From contig UZAN01039373.1 in NCBI GenBank assembly GCA_900618425.1, positions 84,546-148,545 of the forward strand: a DNA stretch of 64,000 nucleotides. The letters are read 5' to 3'. This document shows positions 57,101 through 64,000 of the stretch, in pieces. The notes beneath the pieces are model-generated. The model did no database searches, was not told where the DNA came from, and saw nothing but the letters and a program-made list of their open reading frames with translations. Numbering within the stretch: position 1 is the stretch's first letter; each line of letters opens with the position of its first letter. The position numbers were made by a program, and so were the translations under genes. Source of the DNA: Echinostoma caproni. Its lineage: Eukaryota > Platyhelminthes > Trematoda > Plagiorchiida > Echinostomatidae.

Positions 57101-60100
57101 GATTATATTTCCTATACAGTCATTCTTCTGATCTATATTACACATTTATCAAATGTAATAATTACATGACTATCGAGGTGGCTAGCAACCAGCATCATCA
57201 GACCAACTAACCTGAATCCAGTACGCGTGTTCCCTTGACAAATTGTCTAGTTTGATTTTTGGAACCGATGTATGATATACTGCACTGGGAATAGTTACAA
57301 GTCCGGATTCTGGTTGATCTGTTCCATTTGTTTTCTGAATTGGATGTCGGGGAGTGCTTGTCGACACAGACATAATGCCAGACTGGTTCGCAAGGATTAC
57401 ACAAACCTCGTAGTTGACCGCCTTAAGATGGTCGAGAGACTCTGCGAACCCTTCAACCTGATTATCAATGGATGAGGTATGATTAGACTGAGTTGGAGTT
57501 AACTGGAGCGCTTTCCACTGGAGTAGCACAGCATTTGGTGCAATCACCTCTGATCGAACTTGATTCACGAGAATGGTTGGAGCTGCGGATGTAAGTAAAT
57601 ACGATATTGAAGTGAAATGGGTGCGAATATATGAAACAGAAAACACTAAAGTAAAAAAAATAAATAAAATCTCCTGATATATGTGCCCATCTTTTCAGTT
57701 TATTGTCATTTATTGCAATATATTATACTCCGGAAAGAATGGAACAAAGACAATAACCCTCAAGGTGTGTTTCACCTTAATCATTTGAAATGGTCACCAG
57801 TATTTGTTTAGTCATTGGTTTACATTCAATCACTGCCTCAACGTCTGCAATGGCTTTCATCCATTCACTCCTCGTATGATAGCTTCTTTCGATCACAAAA
57901 TAATTTTTCATGCACGCGAGTTTCTAGTTAAATAGAGCAAAATGCAATGTCGATAAAGTATGATTTGGTATTTTCGGTCCATTAAACATTCATGGTCTTG
58001 CTGGAAGAAAAACGCCGGCGGCCACTGACGGCAGTCACAAGTGAGAACCAAGATCACAGTATGGAGATAACAGAATGTCAAACTTGAGTGTTTTGTGCAA
58101 GCGCGCGCATGTGTGTGTGTGTGTATGTAAATGATCGTGGACAGATTTGATCGGCATTGAGACAATTAACGCGAAAGTGGAATGACTCAATGATGGCCCG
58201 CATCGCTGATTTTCCCGCTCATATATGGTCACGCGTGCGTGTGCGCGTGGGTACGCCCACAGAAGGGACAGCCAGCAATAATGTACATATAGTAAAATAA
58301 CGTATATTACACGGCAGAATGAAACTATTGTGAATGAGTACTGGTTAAGAGACTGTTTTAATTCATTGTGATGATCTGCTTCGAAGTAGGTTTTAGCCTA
58401 GTAATAAGGACCTCGTGTAGAAGCGTTTGATCTAGTTCTTGTAAATACCATTGCTGTTTACTTAGTAGTGAGTTATACACAACGTTCTGTTCTAGAAAGG
58501 TGATTCCAGTGTATAAACTTAGCAGAAAAAACAAACATACCAAGAATTGTCTTATGCGGAAACTAATTCGTTCTCTGGGTTACGTTATGAATTTTGCAAA
58601 GGTGATAAAACTGTTATAGGTTAGAACAACAGCGCTTATATTCAGACTTCAGTATGGACCCAACGATTTAGATTGAATGTACAGCATGTACAGGACGGTA
58701 GAGCACTGGTGGTGTAATGCATTTTGATGTTTAGAGAAACCTTATATGCATGTGTATGTTCCGTAATGCCTAGGCATGGTTCAACTGAAGAAAAGGTTTA
58801 AGGTAATCTATCCATCGAAGGTCAAAATGGTCACCATTTATTTTTGTTAACCCTTCAGTCTCCTTATTGGCGTGATTTCAATAACGTGCAGACAGTTCTA
58901 TCATTTAGCCCGGAAAATGATGGCGGATCTGCTCTGTGTCCCGTAAGCCCTTCACTGTGAAATTTCACGCAAACCCAGAGTGCATCCAGCGAAGATAAGT
59001 TTGAATTGTATTCTGAGTGTTAAAGTGCCCATTAGTGAATTACTCCTAGGATGCGAACTGTTCTTCATCCAACAAAACTCCTCAACTCAACAGAACTTGA
59101 AAGTTAGGTAAACAATGCATTTTCGTTTAAATGGCGGTTCTTGCTCGATAAGCACATGACATATCAATTACTATCAAAGATGTTGCGATTCTAGTACACA
59201 TTTAATGTATTTATCCACATTTTCGAAGTACTTGATGATAACCCAATATACCAGTAGTTCATTATGTACAATGACATTTTTCTGCCACCAAGGGATCCGT
59301 AACTGGACACAATGAGCTAACTTCATTGGCTTTTAAAAATGCAGGCTAATGTCTCTGGCGCTAACGTACTAAACTGTACCGAGTTCATTTACTGTTCGAC
59401 TGTCGATCATAAACTTGTTCCTTGTGTCCCCTTGCGATCTGTCCTGACTGGCTAGCTGACTGACGGTAGATTACATTTGTCATTTGACACTTAAAATGTA
59501 GACGTAGGTTGTGAAAATGTTAAAGTTGGTAAACCATTGCATCACTAGAGGAAGTGGAACATTCCGGAACAAAGCATGGCAAAAGACTGCTTACCGGAAC
59601 GCGTTGTGACAATTACACTGGTCACGTGAGCCCACAAGGCATCTGCCAGGCTTGACGCCTCGTTTTGGGCATACACATCAAACTGGTAACGTGTGAGCGG
59701 TTGTAACCCGGAGATCCGTACCCTGCACGTGGCGAGAGAGAGAGAGAGTAACATTAGACTGTGAGTTAGAACTAGAGCAATGTTGTTTTGCACTAATCAG
59801 TGAAAAAGGTAATTAAATGACATTAGTGAATAAAAACCATATCCTCCGAATTCGCCGTTTGTAGGAGAATATTTTTGGCATATAAGCTCATATGAGTTAT
59901 ACAATATACTGAAAATGTACTGTGCGGCTTAAAATGCCATCAACCAAACAGTCCATGATTTTGTAGCCTTACGTTATCCGTTCAGATAAAAGAATATTTT
60001 GCCGAGTCCATGGGATGTTTTGGAAGGAGGTTAGAAATTAGCATTGAACTTGGTTAAGCGTAAAGACAAGTTGATAGCAATCATCTGTCTTTCGAATTCT

Positions 60101-63100
60101 CCCTATCTGTCGCGGTTGAAGTAGAAACTTCAACAGATTTGCATTATAAGTTTACGTGATGATGATGGAGTACATTATCGACTATTTACCTCGTTATTTT
60201 CTGACCTCACTTTGTTCTATTTGATGTATCGATTCCACACATTTTCTAGCGCGAATGTTAGCCCTAATTTTTCTTACTTGGATTCCACTCCTCTCCAGCA
60301 CCTTTTGTCTGACCTTGTCACTTTCTGAAATCTTCCTTCAATGACTTGCCCCCTGGCCCCAGTTCTATGCATGTACTTCCCCAATGTCGGGCTAAAAAGT
60401 TATTTTTAGTCTACTGTCTCCGTTGGATTTGTGGGGCCTGGTGAGTTCAGCTACTACTGGGAGTATTGCGGTGATCCTGGTGACCTTACAGCACATGCAG
60501 TCCAACGATAATAGTATATTTACAATAACCAATAAGGGAGTTGTCAAGGTTGATCGGAAATAAATGAGTGCTCACAAAACCACACAACGTAACCGGAATT
60601 CTCGGAAATCTCCAGACAATATCTGTCAAACGATACTGATGACCTTTATTGATCAAGTTGATGGACTTTAAGGTTGATTTAAGCTTGTGTAATTGCAACG
60701 GTAGGTATCTGCCACAACAGTAAGGCCTGGAAGATGCATTCCGGGGGGGGGCGCTTTGTTTGTCCTTGTCTTGGTGTCCGACCCAGTAAACCTTACCATA
60801 TGAGCGACACGTTTTACTCTTGGTTAGTTTTATTGGTGAATCAATCTGGACCAGGACAGTTTGTTCTGCTGTAAGTCTTTCCCAAGATTAATTTTAATTA
60901 AACAAACAATACTGCACATGCATGTCCAGTACGATTTCGTTGCATCTCAACATGGTGCATACTTCCGCAAATGCTATGTTTAAACAGAGCTTTAGCATGG
61001 CAACAGACTAAAGCAAACTACATTAAACAAAGAAAAGGATAAAAAGGGAGACGGGTAATAGAAACATGTCACCAGGGTGGGGACAGACTAACATAAAGTT
61101 CTTTTCGTTGACACAGGAACCTCGATCGATTAATGACCATAGCTCCAGTAAACCTTAGCAATCCTGCGACTGGTGAGTTGTGCCAATCCTAAACGCCGTT
61201 ATTCGTTCCATATGGTGTTGTATCATAAGCAGATGTAGAGCAGTGGCTGAGGACGGGGTCTTGAGGTTTCGACCGTCGTTTCTATGCAGCTGGCTTGACC
61301 TCCATTTTTTCATCGGATTTTGAACCCAATATGCTATATGTTCCACCACCCGCTTGGGTAATTGGCACTCTGTTCTGCTCACGTATGTTGCTCTGCTCTG
61401 CTAAAGCCCTGTATAAACATTGCATTTTCTGCAATATGCATTACGTTGAAATGCAGCAAAATCCTCCCTAACATAAATCCTATGGTCTGTTCTCACGGAC
61501 GGAGACGAGTATACCTCAGGAGTAGGAGTGAAAGGGAACATTGTTTTCAATTAAACATCATTTTAGAATTAAGTTTGGAACGCCTCACATGTAACTGAAA
61601 ATTCAATAGCTAAATTGGGCAACCCATCCGTTCACTTCAAACCATACGGGAACAATCTGATAATAAAACGTTGTCGTTTCCGCTAAATTCGTTCAGCGCG
61701 GCATAGTGTTAACTTGATCAGACCCCTGTTACACGGTCTATCTCCATTCACTCTGTCGGTGAGAAATTGCAGAGCGCCTCAGTCGTGTGTCATGTCGGAG
61801 AATCGGCCAAATGGTGTGATTTTTGTCAGACCTCCAAAAAGCAAAGGATCAGTACGAATTCTAACGCGCCGTTTTATGCCCCTTAAACGTGTTATTGCTT
61901 TTATTCAACTGTTAGATGGTTTTTGAGTTTAAATTTATGAAATGCATTATCATTTTGTCTAGACAAAAAGGGTAGAGAAACTAGAGAGTAGTTCAATATG
62001 ATTTTGGCTAAAATTTTCGCTCAGTTTCCGTAGTACATGAAATGCATCCATACAACTCTGGTTTCCTGCACCTGAACTGTAAGCAAATCATCAAATCGAA
62101 TCTGATTTGGTATGGCGAACTTAGAACTCAATGTCTGTTAGACAAACCAAAACAAGATTTTAGAAGGCGACTATGGGTCATGGGTAAAGAAATGATAACC
62201 AAGGCTGGAGGATTTTGGGTTTTGCGATGCTTGATGAGAAAAGATTTGGTACAGATTGACTAACCGGTTTTATCTATCAAAATCAATTTCTGTCAGGGAA
62301 GAGTTCAATGTAACTTTTAGGTTACAATGAACTTGGTACACAAACAGAAATCTTCCTAGCTAAATAACAATGGGGTGATACATGTATTTGCTATCCAAGG
62401 GCATTTTTGAGCCTTTGATATACGCAACAGTCGATCAGAAACTAGTCGGATGACAGTTGTCAATTGGCTCACAGTACCGGATCACTGTTCACTAAATACT
62501 GCTTAGGTAAACATACTTGTCCCGCAGTTATATATTCTATTTTCGAGATTACATCTTTTCTGGAAGTTCAGAAACAAACCAGGCACGACATCCATACATA
62601 AACAACGGTTTTTTCTTGGCACTGAATGTTTTCTCATTTCTAGGCAAACCCAATGCCAGTGTCGGATGCTGGCCTGAAATCAGCCCTATGAACATTCTTA
62701 CGTGCTTAAGTGGAGTGGAAAACCGAAAGATGAGAGACATGATTTACTGACGCCTTCCACATGTTGCGTATAACTCTTATTCCGGTTTGGTTTTGCAGCT
62801 CGGCCGATAGTTCACAAAATGTTTATGCTAGGAATGTGCAAAACACGAGCGAAGCGTGATGTCGTAAATAAAAAGGATATTCGGTTTATTTGCCGTGTGA
62901 AGCAAAACATGAAAATTCTCATGCGTAAAAACATCTGCAAATGAACAACCAATTTCGACGTTCGGGGTCTCTCTCTCTGCGGTTCAAACAGAAGTGGGAC
63001 TTCATCATATGTGCAAGGCCGACAGGGACAAAACGGTCATTATACCTGGTACCGTTCAGTAGATTTGAAGGCGAATAGGTGACCGCGTTTGGTGTACAAC

Positions 63101-63226
63101 CTTGACAGGTCACATGGAATTGTATATCTTTTAGTCCACCAGATCGAATTGGATGGTCCCATGTGAGTTCAACTGAGGTCCCATTAATACGAACCGCATT
63201 CAGATTTCGCGGTGAACTCGGAGGGC
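8986..63226 (-). CDS. Eph-family receptor with degenerate kinase domain, partial gene (8 exons)
   Basis: Single-pass receptor of the Eph family, which binds membrane-anchored ephrins at cell contacts. Joining the eight exons listed separately gives 1739 nt with matching phases at all seven junctions and no stop. Order of the encoded parts: FN3-1 (two exons), FN3-2 (two exons), stalk plus transmembrane helix, short basic juxtamembrane exon, paired-Tyr motif and kinase N-lobe, kinase helix E. The FN3-1 start PPSSPRNL and the phrase TSVELTW..P..SGGLKDI..HVTC are hallmark Eph sequence. The N-terminal ligand-binding and Cys-rich domains are missing because the window ends, and the rest of the kinase plus any SAM domain was not found. 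Kinase motifs needed for catalysis are replaced, so I infer a pseudokinase. Introns of 12-18 kb are filled with retroelement debris. The exon model is inferred from sequence only; transcripts were not available. Confidence 0.88.
9133..10133 (-). other. Intron between the two kinase exons
   Basis: 1.0 kb, joining phase 0 to phase 0. An exon-like open stretch at 9653-9746 lies in it but would break the kinase frame if included. A B-box-like sequence sits at 9279-9291 on the minus strand with no convincing partner. Confidence 0.6.
10134..10675 (-). CDS. Eph-like receptor exon: juxtamembrane Tyr motif and kinase N-lobe (degenerate)
   Basis: 542 nt, acceptor ACGAATCCAG, donor GACCAG/GTTTGT, 181 residues including the split Asp. 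Residues 2-7 read YLGPTY, a shortened form of the Eph juxtamembrane Y-[IV]-D-P-x-T-Y motif. VQWAKHV (32-38) fits the family's 'REFAKEI'. The place of the glycine loop (about 49-56) reads VASSPGPS, with no GxGxxG. Residues 80-86 SVFLQTI align with the beta-3 strand SVAIKTL, so the catalytic Lys is Gln84. A long basic segment precedes the helix-C region. HPVIIPTYGVV (147-157) and PTIVSQWISGGSLATIL (163-179) match HPNII-LEGVV and the beta-5/hinge 'P-MIVTEYMENGSLDSFL'. The acceptor has a moderate pyrimidine tract, so the exact 5' border is the least certain part. Confidence 0.82.
11368..11475. repeat. 35-bp imperfect inverted repeat (hairpin)
   Basis: The left arm 11368-11402 and right arm 11441-11475 are reverse complements at 32 of 35 positions, separated by 38 bases. 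The right arm lies in the Penelope-like coding remnant (the part encoding FVDYLHADLKLE). The left arm is therefore best read as an inverted partial copy of the same element. Confidence 0.85.
11440..12895 (+). mobile_element. Penelope-like element relic: RT end and GIY-YIG nuclease, interrupted
   Basis: First block (11440-11745), in several frames: LHADLKLEYV, NDQIPFLDVLV, KTWTGQYTNFYRYVPIKMKR, SRARRIC and ISNVLRSNGYP. These are the thumb-side motifs of Penelope-like reverse transcriptases ('LPFLDVLV', 'KPTWTGQYL-F-S--P--YKR', 'RARRIC', 'NGYP'). After about 700 bases without recognisable sequence, a second block (about 12450-12840) is open and reads LPFRGEVSSETLIRRPHGAV, SKLPMLTASMIVYSFRCVCD and ALYVGCTCRIKEHHPRWL, the linker and GIY-YIG nuclease. 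The usual Arg after YxGxT is displaced by a short deletion. The assembly gap follows directly, so the 3' end is unknown. Confidence 0.85.
12907..13354. other. Assembly gap (448 N)
   Basis: Unsequenced run directly after the Penelope-like GIY-YIG remnant. The unknown bases probably contain the 3' end of that repeat. Confidence 0.99.
14110..14460 (+). mobile_element. Penelope-like element relic: GIY-YIG part
   Basis: One open stretch reads LPHQFNSFVLYLFTCTYSVR, HIGHKTRRLLNVF and upstream KPFPAAQPYVLINT. It corresponds to the linker and the 'VYLFTCSC-A-YIGRT-RRL' start of the GIY-YIG domain of Penelope-like elements. In this copy the second signature Tyr is His (HIG), the Cys of the CxC pair is altered (TCTY), and the Arg of 'GRT' is His. 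It is therefore probably dead as a nuclease. No RT part was recognised beside it. Confidence 0.65.
20556..20630 (-). repeat. tRNA-like repeat, copy 1
   Basis: On the minus strand it has a 7-bp acceptor stem (GGCCTCG with CGAGGCT, the first pair G-U), an A box TAGCTCAGCTGGTAGAGC and a perfect T arm GTGGGTTCGAACCCCAC. The anticodon arm does not fold: 24 bases lie between the D and T arms without a proper five-pair stem. I call it a tRNA-derived repeat or pseudogene rather than a tRNA gene. The flank ACACCGATAGCACTGATC recurs beside copy 3. Confidence 0.75.
20670..20727 (-). repeat. tRNA-like repeat, copy 2 (truncated)
   Basis: Only the 3' half is present: acceptor strand, a T arm with altered loop bases (GGTTCCAATCC), and the insert found in copy 3. 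It stops abruptly and copy 3 begins at once, so it looks like a partial copy broken at the junction. Confidence 0.7.
20728..20809 (-). repeat. tRNA-like repeat, copy 3 with a foldable anticodon arm
   Basis: Same acceptor and T arms as copy 1, plus extra bases that complete a five-pair anticodon stem (TGCGC with GCGTA, one G-U) and a seven-base loop GTACAAA. The D arm is slightly changed. The apparent anticodon ACA and a 14-base variable region are not those of any usual tRNA, so a functional tRNA is unlikely. Confidence 0.7.
22561..22635 (+). repeat. tRNA-derived repeat
   Basis: Starts GCGGTGA, which pairs with TCACTGC 60 bases later. An A box (TGGCCCAGTGG, 22568-22578) and a B box (GTTCAAATCC, 22612-22621) are in the right order and spacing. 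The T stem is imperfect and two extra bases precede the acceptor strand, so it is a tRNA pseudogene or SINE head. Confidence 0.6.
22925..23060 (+). repeat. tRNA-derived SINE with hammerhead-like tail
   Basis: The A box TAGCTCAGGGG (22930-22940) and B box GGTTAGAGTCC (22974-22984) form a tRNA-like head. About 30 bases on comes CTGACTAG (23013-23020), a stem TCCC-AAAC-GGAA and CGAAAC (23033-23038). This is the order of the hammerhead ribozyme core (CUGANGA, stem II, GAAA). Stem II pairs at 4 of 5 positions. One core base (G to T) and the cleavage triplet are altered, so this copy should not cleave. Confidence 0.65.
24625..24686 (-). CDS. Eph-like receptor short juxtamembrane exon
   Basis: 62 nt with a strong pyrimidine tract (TCTCTTCTGCTTGTAG) and a good donor (TTCCG/GTAAGTG). 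It takes the AG left by the transmembrane exon to make Arg, encodes TVKQCPLIPWKGTSGSEKRS and leaves G, which joins AT of the next exon to make Asp. The phases therefore bridge two neighbours that cannot be joined directly (phase 2 exit against phase 1 entry). The peptide is basic and follows the membrane span, as expected for a stop-transfer segment. It has little family signature, so the call rests on splice sites, phase and position. Confidence 0.72.
30105..30493. repeat. Duplicated and partly inverted repeat
   Basis: A 35-bp sequence beginning ATTTCATAATAAGTAGTATG occurs at 30105-30139 and again at 30409-30443, with one mismatch over the 35. A 19-bp stretch at 30248-30266 recurs inverted at 30475-30493, also with one mismatch. 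On the minus strand the unit also contains CTGACGA ... CGAAAC (30189-30164). The element family is not recognised. Confidence 0.75.
33205..33350 (+). repeat. Possible tRNA-derived repeat
   Basis: A clear B box (AGATCGAATCC, 33276-33286) follows a weak A-box-like stretch. The 3' tail (CACTGTGGAGCTC, then AATAGAAGCGTTCTAGTC) could be a heavily decayed version of the hammerhead-bearing tail of the other elements. The evidence is thin. Confidence 0.35.
34709..35017 (+). mobile_element. Non-LTR retrotransposon ORF2 C-terminal fragment
   Basis: 103 codons in one frame, interrupted by a single TAG (at 34916-34918) and ending in TGA. Motifs are YEYADRLESLRLHSNHKRHI, RGDMVMVNQIM, LSPNVNLRGHPFKLVIPK, and after the TAG SFAVRVRSTWNSLPPNIICE. 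The order 'Y--RL--L-L---R-RGD----KI', 'RGH--KL', 'F--RV---WNSLP---V-A' is the typical end of ORF2 in many animal LINEs. Only one stop in 309 nt suggests younger decay than the other relics. The RT domain itself is not seen next to it. Confidence 0.8.
37176..37416 (-). CDS. Eph-like receptor exon: extracellular stalk and transmembrane helix
   Basis: 241 nt between acceptor TTTTACAG and donor CCTAG/GTGAGT. Two entering bases complete Asp; the exit leaves AG. About 50 residues of acidic, Ser/Thr-rich stalk precede a hydrophobic stretch at about residues 51-79 of the exon: IVTTGLVLSVGLALFMSSVL followed by ILALLAVCF. A basic segment encoded by the next exon follows at once, which fits a type I membrane orientation. 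No cleavage motif was recognised in the stalk. The position, directly after FN3-2, is where Eph receptors carry their single membrane span. Confidence 0.88.
37780..38650 (+). mobile_element. Penelope-like element relic: RT core to GIY-YIG nuclease
   Basis: The most complete Penelope-like relic. In order: VAMGSPLEPVLVDLFVARL (motif B, 37784 onward), RRYVDNILIITDN (active site, with YVDN for YVDD), SIYRKTTWTGQCMNFGSFVP followed by IAYKRILVHTIFGRARRIRT (thumb), RNGYPEERVDKL, YYVAKPRIV, and SNVIYQFQCECGHTYIGRTE (start of the GIY-YIG domain, about 38456-38515). Stops after LFVARL, after ARRIRTDD and within the nuclease show inactivation. The mutated second Asp of the active site is itself disabling. 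Motif A and the N-terminal part are missing. Confidence 0.9.
40846..41010 (+). repeat. tRNA-derived SINE with hammerhead-like tail
   Basis: A degenerate head with a perfect B box (GGATTCGATCC, 40893-40903) is followed by CTGATGA (40930-40936) and GAAACAGCTGTC (40951-40962). Both hammerhead core strands and a GTC triplet are intact, but stem II between them is damaged. The tail CAGTGCTTCCTAGCTTTTCA and onward matches the element at 54.6 kb, so both belong to one family. Confidence 0.7.
42310..42454 (-). mobile_element. RTE-type LINE reverse-transcriptase fragment
   Basis: Minus-strand fragment in two frames. The first reads KPAAFDSLGRAAFGIGL, resembling motif A 'FKAAFDSLDRAALW'. The second continues DRFARKGYAYVNLSQAIYSR followed by TSGSVKV, resembling the RTE segment 'KGVP-KYVNL--ALYS-T-GRV-VYG'. 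The motif B that should follow is not recognisable. This is the only LINE-like remnant I saw in the same direction as the receptor gene. The call rests on short motifs and could be wrong. Confidence 0.5.
44540..46200 (+). mobile_element. LINE relic (CR1/Jockey-type), longest copy in the window
   Basis: An open stretch from about 44540 to 44960 contains LKLNKSPGPDRWEAAILEEF, the start of the RT domain (K-PG-D-I). In other frames follow FRPIACMSVVLRSFVKLLLQ (finger region), a decayed motif A (YFLDSVAPS), CTLGVLQGVILSPFFFS (motif B), LIKYADDFVVGI with an intact YADD, LTLNTAKCVDMLF and VK-LGVIINQNL-WS. The end carries LARTTTYRSSVVPYIVRF. At least four frame changes plus in-frame stops make it non-functional. 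No endonuclease part was recognised upstream, so the copy is probably 5' truncated. Confidence 0.88.
51278..51827. other. Assembly gap (550 N)
   Basis: Unsequenced run inside the 18 kb intron, with no recognisable coding sequence on either side. Confidence 0.99.
52478..52540. repeat. AT-rich simple repeat
   Basis: Imperfect run of ATATATA and ATAATA units, with no other feature. Confidence 0.9.
54590..54755 (-). repeat. tRNA-derived SINE with hammerhead-like tail
   Basis: On the minus strand: A box TGGCCGAGTGGG, B box AAGTTCGATCGC, then CTGATGA (54661-54655), a short GACC/GGTC-like stem, AAAAC in place of GAAAC, and a tail GTGCTTTCTAGCTTTTCAGT. The tail is close to that of the 40.9 kb copy. 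Core changes make cleavage unlikely. Confidence 0.7.
55479..55545 (-). CDS. Eph-like receptor exon: last strand of FN3-2
   Basis: 67 nt between acceptor CGCAATTCAG and donor CCGG/GTAAGT. It enters in phase 0 and leaves one base. The 22 codons read IRAQTDYAYGPYSSPLYLQL plus TP. Joined to the previous exon this gives YWIQ-IRAQTDYAYG, the F-G turn of FN3-2, which in Eph receptors is typically 'FQIRA-T--GYG-YS'. The match across the junction is a strong argument that both exons and both splice sites are correct. An 18 kb intron follows. Confidence 0.9.
55546..57211 (-). other. Intron inside FN3-2
   Basis: 1.7 kb intron separating the long FN3-2 exon from its last strand. Nothing else was recognised in it. 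Confidence 0.6.
57212..57582 (-). CDS. Eph-like receptor exon: most of FN3-2
   Basis: 371 nt between acceptor CATCCGCAG and donor TTCAG/GTTAGT. Two entering bases complete an Ala codon; the exit is phase 0. The translation opens APTILVNQVRSEVIAPNAVL and LQWKAL, the A and B strands of FN3-2, and ends KIKLDNLSREHAYWIQ, which is the F-strand region before the conserved 'IRA-T--GYG'. About 123 codons is clearly longer than the matching part of ordinary Eph FN3-2. The extra sequence is polar, rich in Ser, Thr and Pro, and carries sequons NHTS, NQSG and NGTD. It is therefore an expanded, probably glycosylated loop region rather than a second domain. Confidence 0.88.
57583..59594 (-). other. Intron between FN3-1 and FN3-2
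   Basis: 2.0 kb intron. It contains two alternating purine-pyrimidine tracts (58101-58129 and 58230-58249). No coding signal or named repeat was recognised. Confidence 0.6.
58101..58129. repeat. Alternating purine-pyrimidine tract (GC then GT units)
   Basis: Starts with four GC units and continues as GT units, without a break in alternation over 29 bases. A second, shorter tract lies at 58230-58249. Confidence 0.9.
59595..59722 (-). CDS. Eph-like receptor exon: second half of FN3-1
   Basis: 128 nt between acceptor CACGTGCAG and donor TTCCG/GTAAGC. The entering G completes the Arg codon left by the previous exon, and the exon leaves one base (G). It encodes VRISGLQPLTRYQFDVYAQN followed by EAS and ends with SVIVTTRS. 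In Eph receptors the same place reads as 'V-I--L-p-T-Y-F---A-N--S' followed by the end strand of FN3-1, so the intron cuts FN3-1 in the middle. The upstream end is flanked by a short GA repeat inside the intron. Confidence 0.9.
59723..63045 (-). other. Intron between the two FN3-1 exons
   Basis: 3.3 kb intron with a GA dinucleotide run next to its 3' end (about 59735-59751) and a 9-base G run near 60743. No coding, tRNA-like or retroelement signal was recognised. Confidence 0.6.
63046..63226 (-). CDS. Eph-like receptor exon: first half of FN3-1
   Basis: Acceptor TTTATTTCAG and donor CCAG/GTATAA bound 181 nt. The exon starts with two bases of a split codon and ends with AG, which joins the G of the next exon to make Arg. 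It encodes PPSSPRNLNAVRINGTSVEL, then TWDHPIRSGGLKDIQFHVTC, then QGC.P..VTYSPSNLLNGT. The layout 'PPS-PRNL ... TSV-L-W-P---GG-KD--F---C--C' is that of the first FN3 repeat of Eph receptors. Two N-glycosylation sequons (NGTS, NGTR) are visible. The preceding exon, which should carry the Cys-rich region, is outside the window. Confidence 0.9.
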
Positions 63227-64000
63227 CTGAAATAAAGTATGATTGAGCTGTTAGATGACTGGAGCTTCAATATAATATAAAGTCCAATATTTTCAAGGAT
63301 AATATTTGTACTCTTGAATATATGAGTTTTGGAGTGTGGATTAGCTATGAAAGTTGACTTCATCTTTTTTTACTTTTCTTCTTTTGGCTGGCTTGTTGCA
63401 TATATTATATAGTTCAAACTGCTTGCTGTGTATTAAGACCATCGTGCAAACTGGTTCGGTCGTGGACAAAGGGCAATCATATCCATTTATGATCTTTGCC
63501 ATCCGGTTTGCAATACTCACAGGTTTGATTTGAAGAGCGCCTCTAAAATTGTTTATTGGGTCCCACATAATCAAAGAAGGCAGCTCAAACGTGCCGGAGA
63601 AGCTGATGGCAATTTATTAGTAAACACGGATCTATGTGGACACAAGCGGTTAATACAAACTCTTCCGTTTCACTGCCATTTTCTAATAAAAATAAAAGAC
63701 CAAAGTGACTCAAGGAAATCACATCAGTTTCAGTTAACTATAAACAACCAACCATAAATCCCCCAGTCATGCTATGCTCTCAGAAGAACATTAATTTTGT
63801 GAGCCCTCCTCCCCCCCCCCCTAAAAGTACTTACTGCGGTGACCAATCGTTTAAACGTGTGTATTATTTTGTCATCAACTTGATACCGGAAGGCATGAGT
63901 AGCAATCATCCAGAACAATTATTTTCTGTCTATCATTTTACAGTTCCATTTCTCAAGATATTCTGTTTTGCTTGTGGTTAGAATTTATCACACCTTACTA
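63227..64000 (-). other. Intron 5' of the first FN3 exon (partial)
   Basis: Sequence upstream of the FN3-1 exon on the gene's strand. No further exon of the receptor was recognised. A run of about a dozen C lies near 63810-63821. The rest shows nothing I can name. Confidence 0.5.

Overview
The window reads as nuclear DNA of a parasitic flatworm, most likely a digenean trematode. It is AT-rich, very sparse in coding sequence, and filled with decayed CR1/Jockey-type and RTE-type LINEs, Penelope-like elements with GIY-YIG nucleases, and tRNA-derived short repeats, some with hammerhead-ribozyme-like tails. There is no sign of bacterial gene organisation. No species is claimed.

One host gene is supported. 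It lies on the minus strand, runs from beyond the right edge down to at least 8986, and encodes an Eph-family receptor. Eight exons (63046-63226, 59595-59722, 57212-57582, 55479-55545, 37176-37416, 24625-24686, 10134-10675, 8986-9132) all have AG/GT borders and compatible phases. Together they give 1739 nt, or 579 codons with no stop. The product order is first FN3 domain, enlarged second FN3 domain, transmembrane helix, juxtamembrane segment with a paired-tyrosine motif, and the N-lobe plus helix-E part of a tyrosine-kinase-like domain. The ligand-binding and Cys-rich parts must lie beyond 64000. The rest of the kinase was not found in the first 9 kb. The kinase part looks catalytically dead: the glycine loop is not recognisable, the beta-3 Lys aligns with Gln, and His-Arg of HRD aligns with Tyr-Gln. 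This resembles vertebrate EphB6/EphA10 in outcome and is the most interesting point of the window.

The layout from left to right is as follows. 1-8985 lies 3' of the last exon found and holds two LINE relics. 9-10.7 kb holds the two kinase exons. The 13.9 kb intron (10.7-24.6 kb) holds a long hairpin, two Penelope-like relics, an assembly gap, a cluster of tRNA-like repeats and two further tRNA-derived repeats. The 12.5 kb intron (24.7-37.2 kb) holds a duplicated repeat and the 3' end of a LINE ORF. The 18 kb intron (37.4-55.5 kb) holds the best Penelope-like relic, a minus-strand RTE fragment, a large LINE relic, two tRNA-derived/hammerhead-like repeats and a second assembly gap. The extracellular-domain exons follow with short introns to 63.2 kb. 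No functional tRNA, rRNA, CRISPR array or intact mobile element was recognised.
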